Positions 20,339 through 32,441 are shown, numbered from the stretch's first letter. The stretch is 64,000 nucleotides of DNA from Mycoplasmopsis gallinarum DSM 19816 (GCF_000621085.1 NZ_JHZE01000005.1:147391-211390), one strand, 5' to 3'. Notes: generated from the sequence alone by a model not told the origin. Numbers and translations are program-made.

Positions 20339-22684
20339 TTATAAGCTTTTTGGGAATAATTTCGTTCCAAATTCTAAACCATAAACATCAATTAATCTTT
20401 GTCTATATGACTGAATTTGATGTGGATATTTATTTTTATCTGTCCCGTCAATTAAATTGTATTTTTCGACTATTTTATATTTGTTTGTATTATAGCCTGC
20501 AGGTCATTTCATTACCACATTTTGACTAAATAATATATATAACGCCGAATTTAATGTAACTAATTTATTATTTTCTCTGAAATTTTTACTTCCTTTATTA
20601 CCAAATAATAGGCCAATTGGTAAGCCTTGTTCATTAATTAATAATGATCCACTTGCTCCGCCTCTAACTTCAGTATTTTGATAAGTTGCATAATAAATTC
20701 CGTAATTTTTTAAACTAATTCCATCGAAATTAATTTCTTTTTCTTTACCAAAAGTTATGCCATGCCAACTATTTATATCTTCTCAATGATTATTATTTCA
20801 ATTTAAATTAGCATAGTTTTCTTTTGAAATGTTTGAAATAAATTCATGTCTTGGAACTTCAGTATTAAACGGATATCCATAGAAAAAGACTTTGGTTGGT
20901 TCGTTAGTATAGTAATAAATATCTTTAAAATTTTGAATATAACTATTAATATTGTAAATTTCATTAATAGTGTTTATAGAATTCAATTCATTAGTATTGT
21001 TTTTATAACCAATTAAATTATTCATTACTCAATTCACTGAACCATAATCTAAATTAGCATATGAATATTGATTATTAGACATTGTTCACTGATTTGTATT
21101 ATTAGTGTAAATTTCATATGATTTATTAAAGCTTGGTAGCATTGTGTTTTCAATAAAATCAGCTAATTTACCTGCATTGCCTCTAAAAAGTGGAATAGCG
21201 TTGTAAGTTGGGCTATTGCGTAATCTATCTAAATCAACATCTCATTCAATTACTGCAAAATCAGCATAATGTTTAACATTTTGAAACTCTTCAGTTAAAG
21301 CACTTTTATTCATAAAATCAACGGCTTCGAAAAATACTTTAGGCTTATTTATAGCATTTTTATCAAAAGCAGCATATTGCATTTCATAACTATTTAAATC
21401 ATTGAAATTTTTTTTATAACCAAAAACAAATGTATCAATATCATGATTTTGACTTAATTTTGAACTTTGCAAATAAAGTGGATAGTCATCAGCAAAGACT
21501 AAATCTTGAACTACATGATAATTGGTAGCAAAAAAGAGTTTATATTTCTTATCTTTTTCAGTTCCTAATTTTGCATAATCTAATAATCACATTGTTCCGG
21601 TAGTTAAACTTTTATTATTTTCTTCATTAGTAAATAAATATGAAAAACTCAAGGAACGATTGTAAATAGTTTTTAAATATTGATTATTATTTTGTCAATT
21701 TAAATTAAAGTTACTATTTTGATTTTCAAATTTAATTAAATTAGGATGGCTTTCATAAAAATCGTTAATTTGGTTTGCATTTAAAATTTGATTAGCAGAA
21801 TAAATTTTAAAATTTGAAATATTTCTTTGAACAATATTGGAAACTAAATTTGAATCATATTTGCTTTTTAACCTGAAAGAAATTGTTAAATCTGTATCAT
21901 TTTTTGTTAAATTTAATACTTCAAATATGTATCTATTAGTATCTAAATTTTGAACTATTTTATATTGATTAAAGGTTGATAAATCTACATCTTGTAAATA
22001 AATTTGATTTTTATTTCTCATATCTAAATTTATTTTTAGACCAGCTTGATCAATTTCTTTTTTAGTAGCTAAAAAAGGGTTTTTAAAATTATTTAATCTA
22101 AAAGTTTTAATTTTGCTATTTAAATTATTGATTTTTGAATTAATTCAATAGTCAAAACTAATTGAATGATTATCTGGATAAGTTAAATTTTGTATTTCAA
22201 TTTCGTAAATTTCATTATTAAAATTTTGAATTTCTAAATATGAATTTAAATTATTTAAATTTATTGTTTGATTAACAATTTCACTGTGATTAGGAATTGA
22301 AATAGATATATTATCAACAACAGAATTAAGAATTTTCTTTTCTTTGACTATAGTAAGAAAATTATCAATAGTTATTGTTTTTAAATTTGAAAGTAAGTTT
22401 TTACTACTTAAATAAAAATTGATTTTTAAAGCTCCTAAATTGTCATCAGCTTCAAAATTTAATCCCACTATTTGATATTTTTCTGCATCATAATTGCTAA
22501 AAACAATCTGATCTTTATGAACGTTTGAAGGCAAAAGATCTTTATTTGCTATTGTGATTTGAATATTATTTCAAGTCTCTTGTAATTCATTTTTTTCTTG
22601 ATCAACAAGATCGAATTGACAATTTGTGGCAATCAATGGTAGTGAGAAAGTGCCTAATGATAATAAATGCCATCTTTTTTTCAT
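20339..22684 (-). CDS. DUF31-family serine protease, putative lipoprotein
   Basis: A 781-residue surface protein. The N-terminus M-K-K-R-W-H-L-L-S-L-G-T-F ends in a lipobox-like I-A-T-N-C near residue 22; the residue before Cys is unusual. A beta-rich N-terminal half is followed by a trypsin-like domain. The candidate His is in F-F-A-T-N-Y-H-V-V, the Asp in Y-A-D-F-A-V-I-E, and the nucleophile Ser is in R-G-G-A-S-G-S-L-L. DUF31 proteins in mycoplasmas include the immunoglobulin-cleaving MIP enzymes. No MIB partner gene is adjacent, so an antibody role is only possible. It has several TGA-Trp codons. It is first in an operon with pepC. Confidence 0.85.
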
Positions 22685-22772
22685 TTTATTCCTTTATAAC
22701 TGCTATAACCAATTATTTATATAAAATGTGGTAAAATTTATAATAAGTATTTTATTAAATAAAAGAGGTTTT

Positions 22773-24140
22773 ATGCAATACCAAACAATTAAAAATATTT
22801 TATTAAATTCTCAAAATTTTGACGCTCAAAAGATTATTTTAAAGGGTTGAGTTACATCTAATAGGGGAAATAAAAAAATTAGATTTATTTCTTTAAATGA
22901 TGGTTCAACAGTCGAATCATTGCAAATTGTTTTAAAAGACAACAAAGATATCGTTTTTGATTTTGAATTGCTTGACAAAATTCATTTAGGTGCAGCAATT
23001 AATGTTGAAGGAATTTTACACTATACACCTGAAGGCAAACAAACAATTGAACTTGAGGCTTCTAAAATTGATTTATTAAAAGATACTGATAGTGATTATC
23101 CAATTCAAAAACAAGAAATCAATTTAGAAACTTTAAGAGAAATTCCTCATTTAAGACACAGAACTAACGTTTTAAGAGCGGTATTTTTGATCAGATCTAC
23201 TTTAGCTTTTGAAATTCATAAATATTTCCAAGCACATAACTTTATGTATTTTAATGCTCCAATTATTACAAGTAATGACGGAGAAGGGGCTGGAGAAACT
23301 TTTTTTGTTAATGATGGAAACAGTAAAAATCCATTCTTTGGCACAAATAAAGCAACTTTAGGAGTAACGGGCCAATTGCATGGAGAAAGTTATGCAACTG
23401 GATTTAATAAAATTTATACCTTTGCACCTACATTTAGAGCGGAACACTCAAATACCAAAAAGCATGCTGCAGAATTTTGAATGATTGAACCAGAAGTAGC
23501 TTTTTATGATTTAAAAGATGCAATTAATTTAGCTGATGATTTATTAAAAACTGTTATCAAAAACACAATTGAAAAACATCCACAAGAATTTAAATATTTG
23601 GTTGAAAATGTTGACGCTAACTTATTAGAAAAATTGAATAATTTCATCAATACTAAATTATCTATTATTGATTATCGTGATGCAATTCAAAAATTAGCAG
23701 AAGTTAAAGATATTTTTGAAGAAAAAAACATTCACTTTGGTTTAGATTTAGGAACTGAACATGAAAGATATATTTCAGAAAAATTATTCAATGGTCCAGT
23801 CGCAGTAATTAACTTCCCTAAAGAATTTAAAGCTTTTTACATGTATCAAAATGATGATAATGAAACAGTTGCAGCTTTTGATTTATTAGTACCGGGAATT
23901 GGTGAATTAATTGGTGGAAGCCAAAGAGAAGCAAGATATGATAAATTGTTAAATAGAATTAATGAAGTTGGTATCAATCAAGAAGATTTACAATGATATT
24001 TAGACTTGCGTCGTTTTGGAGATTCTGGTTCTGCTGGTTTTGGAATTGGTTTTGAAAGATTAGTAATGTATGTAACAGGAGTAGATAACATTAGAGATGT
24101 TATTCCATACCCAAGAACTTCTGGCAATATTAAAATGTAG
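22773..24140 (+). CDS. asnS: Asparaginyl-tRNA synthetase
   Basis: Class IIb synthetase that charges tRNA-Asn. The 455 residues begin with an OB-fold anticodon domain (K-G-W-V-T-S-N-R-G near 28-36). The catalytic core has motif 2 [16 protein letters not shown] and motif 3 G-F-G-I-G-F-E-R. The A-E-H-S pattern and overall match favour Asn over Asp. The start ATG follows AAGAGG. The gene is followed after 6 nt by a glycosyltransferase-like gene. Confidence 0.96.
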
Positions 24141-24146
24141 GTAAGC

Positions 24147-25151
24147 ATGAAATTAAGCATAATTAGCCCAAATATTAATAATTCTAAAATTTTAGATGAT
24201 TTTCTTGATGATTTAAAAAATCAAGAAAATCAAGATTTTGAAATTATTTTATCTTTAAATTCTTTAGCTAAATCTTTAATTAACGTTGTGCAAAAACATT
24301 TTGCAACTTTTGGTTCAAGATTAAAATTCATTTTAAATAATCATAAAATTAAGTATCAAGAACAAATATTTGCAGCTTTTGAAATGGTAAAAGCTGACTA
24401 TTTCACAATTATTAATTATGAAAACAAGTTGCGCAGTTCATATATTTTACGTTTAGTAGAAAAAATTGATTCAGCACAAACCGATATTATCGAAATTAAA
24501 CCTAGATTTATTGATGAAGTTACTATTAAACCGAAGGGCAGAATTAAAGAAAATTTCAAATTTGATTTAAAAGAACATCCTGAAATTATTGCTTTTAGTT
24601 TTCCTACAATCACTAATAAAATTTTCAAGAAAAATTTGATTCAAAATTTACAAACTTTAAAATTGGAGAATTTGGTTGATAATAAATTTGCACTCATTAT
24701 TAATTATTTACTTTTAATTAATGCTAAAACTTATCAATATTTCGATAAAAGAATAATAAGAGAGAAAGTAGATAAAAATATTTCAATTAATTTAGACGCT
24801 TATCAACAAGAGTGACAGTTTTTAAATAATTATTTAGAAAATAATGATATTCAGTTAGCAAATGAAATTGCCTATGCAAAAAAATATTTTTTCAATATTT
24901 GATTAATGGCTTTCATTTATGAATTAAGCAGCACTAGATTAATGAATAAAACATTTCATTCAAAAACTAAAGAACGTTTTATTAACGCTTTACAAAAATT
25001 AATTCAACTAGTACAAAAAGAACAAGAAAAAGATATCAATTTTTATAATACGAATGTTTATTTAATTAACAATTCAAATTTGAATGAAACTAAATTTATT
25101 AAAAGTAAAATTACCAAAAAATTAATTAAAGAAATTTTTAATGAACTTTAA
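24147..25151 (+). CDS. Glycosyltransferase family 2-like protein
   Basis: A 334-residue protein that opens like a GT-A glycosyltransferase: M-K-L-S-I-I-S-P-N, then a short-loop D-F-E-I-I-L-S-L-N-S and a Y-F-T-I-I-N-Y-E-N segment where the DXD would be. The DXD itself is not clear (N-Y-E-N instead), so activity is uncertain. The C-terminal half is helical and Lys/Asn-rich. It lies 6 nt after asnS with a weak AGGTAAGC ribosome site, so it is probably co-transcribed. The acceptor is unknown; glycolipid or protein glycosylation are options. Confidence 0.6.
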
Positions 25152-25191
25152 ATATCAATTAAGCATTTAAAAAAAGCTAATTGATATTTTT
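25150..25191 (+). terminator. Terminator after the glycosyltransferase-like gene
   Basis: A stem of about 14 bp with one bulged base, around an A-rich loop, ends in a T run. The CDS stop lies at its foot. Confidence 0.8.
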
Positions 25192-25229
25192 ATGTATTTT
25201 TGATAATTAATATTAATTAATAAAAAGAA

Positions 25230-25235
25230 TATAAT
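25230..25235 (+). promoter_or_regulatory. -10 box of the RDD-pcrA operon
   Basis: TATAAT lies 22 nt before the GTG start, followed by a GGGGTGG ribosome site, so this gene has a normal leader. Confidence 0.5.
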
Positions 25236-25257
25236 TTAACTTATATATGGGGTGGTT

Positions 25258-25911
25258 GTGCATAAAAATATTTCTGTTTTTCCAAGATTATTAACTGGAA
25301 TAATAGATTTTGGTCTTTTTCTGGGTTTAATCATAATTAATTATTATTTTTTAATTGTTTGACAAGTGAAAATTAATATCAATCATTTTTATTATTTTTT
25401 ATTTTTTAGTTCAATTATTGCTGCAATTCTTTTTATTTGAATTCCTTTGTTTTTTCAAGCCAGAACAATTGGAATGTTAATCTTAAGAACACAATTTTTG
25501 CCCGTTAAAAAAGAAATATCAACCATTAAATTAGTATTAAAAAAAGCGCAATTAACTTTTTTCATGTGATTATTATTGGTAATTATTTTTTTAATCACTG
25601 TCAGACCTGATAATTTTCATGAATTTAGCAAATATCATCAAAACTTTAATTACCGAGACTGAAGTTTAAATATAGGCTTAAGAACAATTTCTTCTTTATT
25701 AGGATTATGAATATTATTGACTTTTATTAATTTATTTTCAGTCATTTGAAGTATCAAAAATTTGAGTTTATTAGATAAATTAACTGAAACAAGACTTGTC
25801 TGAATTAAACATTTTGAAAATAAAGAAAAACTTGAAAATGTGAAATTAATTCCCTATAAAAAGAAAAATCAAGAAATTATTTGACATATTAAAAGGAGCG
25901 AAGATGAATAG
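25258..25911 (+). CDS. RDD-family integral membrane protein
   Basis: A 217-residue protein starting at GTG 25258; this start is chosen because of GGGGTGG 5 nt upstream, and no ATG is in frame. F-P-R-L-L-T-G-I-I-D-F-G-L and the later F-F-Q-A-R-T-I-G-M-L-I-L-R match the RDD pattern (Arg, Asp, Asp) loosely. Four membrane helices are visible. Function is unknown; some RDD proteins act in sodium or small-solute handling. Eight or so Trp are TGA. The last 8 nt overlap pcrA, so the two are coupled. Confidence 0.75.
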
Positions 25912-28087
25912 GAAAGAAGATATTTTAAGAGATTTAAATGAAGATCAATTAGAAGCATTATTGTATTTTGATGGACCTTTAAGAATTATTGCTGGAGCAG
26001 GAAGTGGTAAAACTAGAGTTTTAACTAGAAAAATTGCTTATTTAATTAATGTTTTAGGTATTCATCCAAGTCAAATTTTAGCTTTAACTTTTACTAATAA
26101 AGCCGCTAATGAAATGAATGAAAGAGTAAAACAATATGTAGGTGAAGATTCTGATAAAGCAGAAATTAGCACTTTTCACTCATTATGCGCAAAAATTTTA
26201 AGAGTTGAAGCAAAGCATCTTGGATATAAAAACGATTTTCAAATTATTGATGATTCAGATAAAAAATTTATTTTAGGTGAAATTTATAAAGCACATAATT
26301 TATCTGCTCAAGAATTAAATTTTAGAAATGTAATAACTACTTTTTCACTAGCAAAAAATGCTAATTTATCAGCCGATGAATTGTTAAGCAAATTAAATGA
26401 TTTAGAACCTGAAAATTATCAAACTAATGTTTTAATTGTCAAAATGTTTGAGGAATATAATTTAATGCTTCAAAAACAAAAATATTTTGATTTTGATGAC
26501 TTAATTATTCAAGTAAATAATTTATTTAATAAATTTCCTGAAATTGCCACTAAATGAAGTCAAAAATACGATTTTATTTTGGTTGATGAATTCCAAGATA
26601 CTTCTAAAATGCAATACGAGATTGTAAAAAAATTAATTTCTAAAAACGCACAAATTACAATTGTGGGTGATCCTGATCAGACAATTTATTCTTGACGTGG
26701 AGCTGATGTAAATTTAATTTTAAATTTTGAAAAAGATTTTCCGAATGCTAAAACTATTATTTTAAATACTAATTATCGTTCAACTAAATCAATTTTAAAT
26801 GCAGCTAACAAATTAATTAAATATAATCAAAAACGTTATTCAAAAGATTTAGTAACTGATAATAGTGAAGGTGAAGAAATTGAATTTATTCATGCTTTTA
26901 GCGTAGAAGCAGAAGCAAGATGAGTAGTGCAAAAAATCAATGAACTAAAAAAGAAAAAAATTCAGTTAAAAAATATTGCTATTTTCTATCGTTCAAATTA
27001 TTATTCACGCTCTTTTGAGGAAGAATTAATTAAAGAAAATATAAATTACAAAATTTTAAATGGCCAAAAATTCTTTGATCGCAAAGAAATCAAAGATGTT
27101 TTAGCCTTTTTAAGAGTTATTTACGATTCATCTGATATTTCATTACTTAGAATTATCAATACTCCTGCAAGAAAAATTGGCGAAGTTACTTTAAACAAAA
27201 TTAAGGCTAAAGCAGTCGAAGAAAATTTAACTATTTATCAAACTTTAATTAGATTTGTGAAAGAATTAGATATTACTTACGAAGCAAAGAAAAATATTGT
27301 AGATTTTTTAAATTCTATTAATAAGCACAGACATTTAATTCTTAAAGGTAAACATCCATTTACCATAGTATTAAAGCACTTTTTAAAAGAAGTTGGTTAT
27401 TTTGATTATTTAAATAATGATCCAGCTTTAAAAAGAACAGGTGAAGAAAATGTTCAAGAATTAATTAGATCAATGGAAACTTGAGAAACACAAAATCGCA
27501 ATAAAAACCTTGCTGATTATTTAGCTGAAATTTCTCTTTATTCTGCGGGTGATGAATATGATAACGGAACTAATTATGTAACTTTAATGACGGTTCATTC
27601 AGCTAAGGGTCTTGAGTTCGATAATGTTTTTTTAGTTGGAATGAGTGAGCAAATTTTTCCGCATTATAAAGTTTTACTTTCTGACGATGAAAACAGTTTA
27701 GAGGAAGAAAGAAGATTAGCTTACGTAGCTATAACTAGAGCCAAAGATCGCTTATTTATAAGTGATAGTAGAGGTGCATTAAATATTAATCAAAAAGAAA
27801 AAAAACCTTCTAGATTTATTAAAGAAATGGGAATTGATTTAAACAAATTCATTTTACAAACAGGATCTATTAATTTAGATTTATTGGGTGAGACTGATGA
27901 TGAAAAAATCAAGGAAATTAATAAAAAAATTATTCCAGGAGATATCATTAGCCACACAATGTATGGAGAAGGAACAGTTTTAGAAGTTAATCAAGATAAC
28001 ATTAGAGTAAAATTTGTTACTTCAGGAAGTGAAAAAACTTTATCAAAAAATCACCCATCAATTAGATTATTAAAAAACATTAATTAA
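25904..28087 (+). CDS. pcrA: ATP-dependent DNA helicase PcrA/UvrD
   Basis: This superfamily 1A 3'-5' helicase serves in repair and replication restart. The 727 residues carry Walker A G-A-G-S-G-K-T (31-37), motif Ia T-F-T-N-K-A-A, motif II V-D-E-F-Q-D-T, motif [15 protein letters not shown] (W is TGA), and motif [12 protein letters not shown] and [11 protein letters not shown]. It ends with a C-terminal Tudor-like piece ([12 protein letters not shown]). Length and order are typical. Its ATG overlaps the RDD gene. Confidence 0.96.
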
Positions 28088-28092
28088 AGATC

Positions 28093-29694
28093 ATGATTTT
28101 ATCAATTGTTAATTTGTCACTAATTTTATTTTTCTTATTAAGCATTTTATTGATTTTAATTTTAGTAATTGTGATTAAAAAAATTAATATTTTTAATGCA
28201 CGTTCTTTAATCATTTTTAAAATTAATAAAAAAAGACAGGTTTTGATTCGTTTAAATCAAACGTCAACTTCAAAAAAAATGTTAAATCCTAATTACGGAA
28301 TTAACACAATTGAAAAATATTATGATTTAAGTAATTTTTTAAATCTTTTAGATATAGAAAGTCGAAAAATTATTCAAAATTACTTCAATCAAAATCAAAC
28401 TTTAGAAAAATTAAATTTAGAAGTTAATTTTAATAACATTAAAACAAATGATTTCACCAATTTCTTATTTAAAAATTTAAAAATCAAACAGAAAAAGACT
28501 TGATTTTTAAAAATTTTTCCAAATGTTGAAAATGAAAATGAATATTTTTGCTCATTAATGTTTAAAAATAAATTATTTAAAAGACCTAAAAATTTAATCA
28601 AGGTGCTGAATAATGAAAAAGAATTTGAAAACAGAGTAAATGCAAATAATTATGCTTCAATTTTTGTAATTAATTTTAGTCATTGGTTAAATTTAGAAAA
28701 CAAAAATGATTTAATTCAAAAAATTGCTAATTTTTTAAAATTAAAAAATAATAAATATTTAGTTTCATTTCATAAAAATTTTTTATTTTTTTATCAAGAG
28801 CATAAAAGAATTAATCAATTAAAAAAATGTAGAAATAAAAACGAAAAAAAGGTTACCACTTTTTATCAAGAACAAAATATTTATTTGAATGCTGATTTTA
28901 ATTTAATTACTTATTTAGAAAAAGATTCCAAGGAAAATTTTAATAATTTATTTGATAAGATTGATTACTTAATGTTCAATTTAATTAATAATCAAAATCA
29001 TTTTTTATATTCAATTTGAGATTTAGAAAATGATTTTACTGATTTTACTGATTTTCAAATCAAAAAAGAAATTTATGAAACTAAAAATAAAACTAATAAT
29101 TTTAGTCAAAGTAGTTTTCCTTTAAAAAAATATGATGATGGGGCTTTGTTAAATATTAATTATATTAATTTATTAATACCAGGGCTTGGAATCAATGATT
29201 TGATATTTTTTAATAATATCCCATATTATCGCAATAAATTTATGTTTCTTTGAAATCAGTTTATTATCGAAAATAATAAAGCTGAAAAAATCTATTTTAA
29301 TAGTTCAATTCAAACAATTTTCAAAGATATAAATAAATATAATAATTCAAATTTGAATTTAATTTTAAAAGTGCCTAAAAATCTGGATGAATTAAAAGAA
29401 TTTTTTGATAATTTAAAATTAATTAATAAAAATTCATATAATATTGTTTTATATATTGATTATATTAATGAATATTTAATAAATTATTTAAGAATGAATT
29501 TAGTCAATTCTCTAATCATTAGTTCAAAATTAACAAGAGAAATTAAATTTAAAAATGATATATATATTAAGATATTTAACTTAAATCAAATTTTAAATAA
29601 TCACTGAAGAATAATTTATGAGAATATTGATTTAAACTTAGATTCTGATACCATTAAAAAATTAAATATTAAATATTATTTGGATATGCAGTAG
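28093..29694 (+). CDS. Membrane-anchored protein of unknown function, GGDEF/EAL-like texture
   Basis: A 533-residue protein with one N-terminal membrane helix (about 5-30) and a large cytosolic part. A segment around 190-250 (I-F-V-I-N-F-S-H-W-L-N-L then K-N-N-K-Y-L-V-S-F-H-K-N-F-L-F-F) has the rhythm of a GGDEF domain with the GGDEF loop lost. The region from about 360 to the end alternates strands and helices in an EAL-like way, with no E-A-L motif. I therefore read it as a possible degenerate c-di-nucleotide-type signalling protein; the evidence is weak. It lies 5 nt after pcrA and 10 nt before the DegV gene, and has several TGA-Trp codons. Confidence 0.5.
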
Positions 29695-29704
29695 GAGAGA
29701 TAGA

Positions 29705-30565
29705 ATGAAAAAAATTGGATTTATTTTAGATTCTTTTTCTTGTTTAACCGAAACAGAAGCTAATCAAAAAAATTATTATTTTATTCCTTTACGAGTTGAT
29801 TTAGATGACAAAATTTATGAAGACGGAATAGATTTTAATCAAAAAGATTTGTTGGAATTAATTGCTAAAAGCCAGACTTATAAAACAAGTTTGCCAAAAT
29901 TAACCACTATTGAAGAAATTTTTCAAAAGGCTTCAAAAGAAAATGATTATGTAATTTATTTCCCAATTAATTCTTCTCTTTCCGGAACTTTTTCTGCCGC
30001 AAAAACAATTAGTCAAGATTTTAATAATATCTATGTAATTGACAATAATTTTGTTGGCATTCAATATGAAAAAGTTATTCAAAAAATTCAACAAATGAAC
30101 CAAAATGGTGCAAATTTTGAAGAAATTTTAAATTTTATTAATAATATCCAAGATCAATTTTTAACTTATATTTTGCCACTCGATTTAAAATATGCAATTA
30201 ATGGTGGAAGAGTGAATGGAATTAAAAAATTCTTTTTGCTTGGAATGTCAAAATTAAAACTAATGCCTTTTTTACGCTTTTCTAATAATGAAGTTGTAAA
30301 TGCAGGAGTAGGTAGAAACATTAAAAGTGTAATTACTCAAATAATTGAAAAAATTCTTGAATTTACTAAGAGTACAACTAATGAACTTAAAGATAAGTTC
30401 GATTTAACCTTTATTTATGGAATTGATAATAAATTTAATAATGAAGTAATCAATATTGCAAAAGAGAATGATTTGGAAATAATTAATAGTCAAATCAATT
30501 CATCAATTATTGCAATTCATACTGGTCCCGATGCTTTAGCTTTATCAATTATGCCTAAATTTTAA
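29705..30565 (+). CDS. DegV-family fatty-acid-binding protein
   Basis: A 286-residue protein. DegV proteins (including FakB) bind acyl chains and present fatty acids to a kinase for phospholipid synthesis, or carry lipids. Family marks are the start I-G-F-I-L-D-S-F-S-C-L-T, the T-S-L-P-K-L-T-T-I-E-E-I-F segment, the P-I-N-S-S-L-S-G-T-F core with the lipid-head-contacting Ser, and H-T-G-P-D-A-L-A at the C-terminus. GGAGAG lies ahead of the ATG. It is probably co-transcribed with the two genes upstream, and a strong terminator follows. Confidence 0.93.
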   Translation: MKKIGFILDSFSCLTETEANQKNYYFIPLRVDLDDKIYEDGIDFNQKDLLELIAKSQTYKTSLPKLTTIEEIFQKASKENDYVIYFPINSSLSGTFSAAKTISQDFNNIYVIDNNFVGIQYEKVIQKIQQMNQNGANFEEILNFINNIQDQFLTYILPLDLKYAINGGRVNGIKKFFLLGMSKLKLMPFLRFSNNEVVNAGVGRNIKSVITQIIEKILEFTKSTTNELKDKFDLTFIYGIDNKFNNEVINIAKENDLEIINSQINSSIIAIHTGPDALALSIMPKF

Positions 30566-30571
30566 TTATTA

Positions 30572-30604
30572 AAAATAATCTTGTTAAACAAGATTATTTT
30601 TTTT
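30572..30604 (+). terminator. Terminator after the DegV gene
   Basis: AAAATAATCTTG-TTAA-CAAGATTATTTT followed by Ts. Confidence 0.85.
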
Positions 30605-30615
30605 GTCATTTTTTA

Positions 30616-30760
30616 TTCCCTGCGTTTCCAAGTTTCAAGTGTTACAAAAACAAATATGCCTATAAAAAAAGCATATTTGTTTTTTTAGTAGCAAAATTAC
30701 ATACATAAATTTTGTTCATGCATGCTAGAAAGTCTTTATAAATTCCTGGGTTTCCAAGTT
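30616..30760 (-). repeat. Two direct copies of an IS-end-like motif
   Basis: Read on the minus strand, both copies give AACTTGGAAAC-C/G-CAGG. The first is at 30616-30634 and the second at 30743-30760, 127 bp apart. The element at the end of the window carries AAGTGGGAAACGTAGG in the same relative position after its transposase and hairpin. No transposase reading frame lies between the copies. Confidence 0.5.
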
Positions 30761-30783
30761 GAATTTACTAAAAAAACAGAAAC

Positions 30784-30832
30784 TAAACTGGAACACGAAA
30801 TATGGACAATCGATATTTCGTGTCCCAGTTTA
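30784..30832 (-). terminator. Long hairpin downstream of phosphoglucomutase
   Basis: A 20-bp stem with one mismatch (30784-30803 / 30813-30832) and a 9-nt loop. On the minus strand it is followed by TTTCTG and seven Ts. It probably ends the phosphoglucomutase message, although it could belong to IS debris. Confidence 0.65.
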
Positions 30833-30841
30833 ATGGGTTCT

Positions 30842-32383
30842 TTATTTGTTCATTAATTGTGAAATTTGAATTTTAAAATTATTGAATTTTTTATTAGCTT
30901 CATTTTCATCTTTGCCAAAGGCAAAAATATAAAATTTAATTTTTGGTTCTGTGCCTGATGGTCGCATTGCAATTCATGAATTATCATTGAATTTTAATTT
31001 AATCATTTGAGATTTCATAAAATCATTTCTGTTTCGATAATCTTCAATATTAAATTCTTCCTTTAAATTTAAATTTATAAATTTATCTATTGTTTGATTT
31101 AGATCGAAATTATCATCGATATCAAAATTTAAAGTTTCTGAACTTACATAGCCAAATTCTTCATAAATAGAATTTAAAACATCTAATAAATTTAAATTTT
31201 GGTTTTTATAATAACTAGCCATTTTAATTATAAGAGCAATTGATTGAAAAGCATCTTTATCATTAGCAATATTTGAATTAATTAAAGATCCATAACTTTC
31301 TTCAAAACCAAAAGCAAAATTATCTTGTTTATTTTCGTTGATTATTTTAGCAATTCATTTAAATCCAGTTGGCACTTCAATAGATTTAATATTATGTTTA
31401 GTTGCAATTAATGATGGTAAGTTTGATGATACAAAAGAATAAACTAAAAATAAATCATTTTTATTTTTATAAAAATTAGTTTGATTTAAAAAATAAAAAA
31501 TTAATAAGGCTGTTTCGTTGCCGTTCAAATTGACATATTCTTTTCCGTTTCAGACACTTAAACCAACTCTATCGCTATCTGGATCACTCAATAATAATAA
31601 ATCTGCTTGATGTTTGAGGCCAAGTTTTTTAACGTAATTGTAAGCCTCTGCATATTCTGGATTTGGATAATCAATAGTTTTGAAATGGCGATCAATTTTC
31701 ATTTGTTCTGGTGATAAAAAAGCGTTTACAAATTGATTATTAACTTTAGTAAAACCTAATTTGGTTAATAATAAAGGCATGATTTTGCTTCCAGTTCCAT
31801 GTAAAGGAGAGTAAGCAATTTTAACATTTGGAATAATATTAATCCCTAAATTAGCAACTTCAGTTACATAATTATCTAAATCACGTTTAGATGTTCAATT
31901 TAAATTTTTTAAATGAGCTAAGTTAATATTTTGAGGCAATTTAAAATTTGTTTGGTATCACTCGTAGTCTTTAAAATATTTTTTTATAGCATCAATTTCT
32001 TCAGGCAAACACTGAGCACCAAAATGATTATAAAGTTTAATACCATTATAATTTTTTGGATTGTGACTAGCAGTAAAATTAATTGCTCCACTTGCTTTTT
32101 TAATTTTTGTTAAATAAGAAATAAATGGTGTGGCCGCAATATCTTTAACATATCAAACTTTTATTTGATATGAATCTAAAATATATGCTGCTAATTTGCT
32201 GAATGAACAAGACATTTTTCTATTATCACGGCCAATTACAACTGAAGCTTTTTTGCCATATTGAGCTCTTAAATATTGTGCATAGGCATCAATTACTCTT
32301 GCAACATGAAAATAATTTAATTGATATGGCTCTTTACCTAAAATTCCTCTTATTCCGGCTGTTCCAAAATCTAATTTTTGCAT
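30842..32383 (-). CDS. Phosphoglucomutase/phosphomannomutase
   Basis: Alpha-D-phosphohexomutase that interconverts sugar 1- and 6-phosphates, feeding glycolipid and nucleotide-sugar synthesis. The 513 residues open M-Q-K-L-D-F-G-T-A-G-I-R-G. The catalytic phosphoserine is Ser106 in T-A-S-H-N-P-K, the metal loop is D-P-D-S-D-R-V-G, the sugar-binding loop is F-G-F-E-E-S-Y-G, and the phosphate loop near the end is R-P-S-G-T-E-P-K. It has six or so TGA-Trp codons. The start ATG has AGGAG upstream. It is a single-gene unit. Confidence 0.95.
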
Positions 32384-32441
32384 TTTTACTCCTATAAATA
32401 AATATTTTTAAATTATAAAGTAAAAAATATAGTTATTTTTA

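Larger units (their letters stand above)
30601..30841. other. Non-coding region with IS-end-like repeats and hairpins
   Basis: No gene is seen. It holds a direct repeat, 30616-30634 and 30743-30760 (TTCC(C)TGSGTTTCCAAGTT), which resembles the end of the IS1634-like element at 63.64 kb. It also holds a 14-bp hairpin with a T run (30646-30687) and a 20-bp hairpin (30784-30832). It reads like the debris of one or two insertion sequences between degV and pgm. Confidence 0.5.

Noticed and set aside
25247..25249. ATG start for the RDD gene
   Set aside because: It is out of frame; GTG 25258 has the ribosome site and the correct frame.
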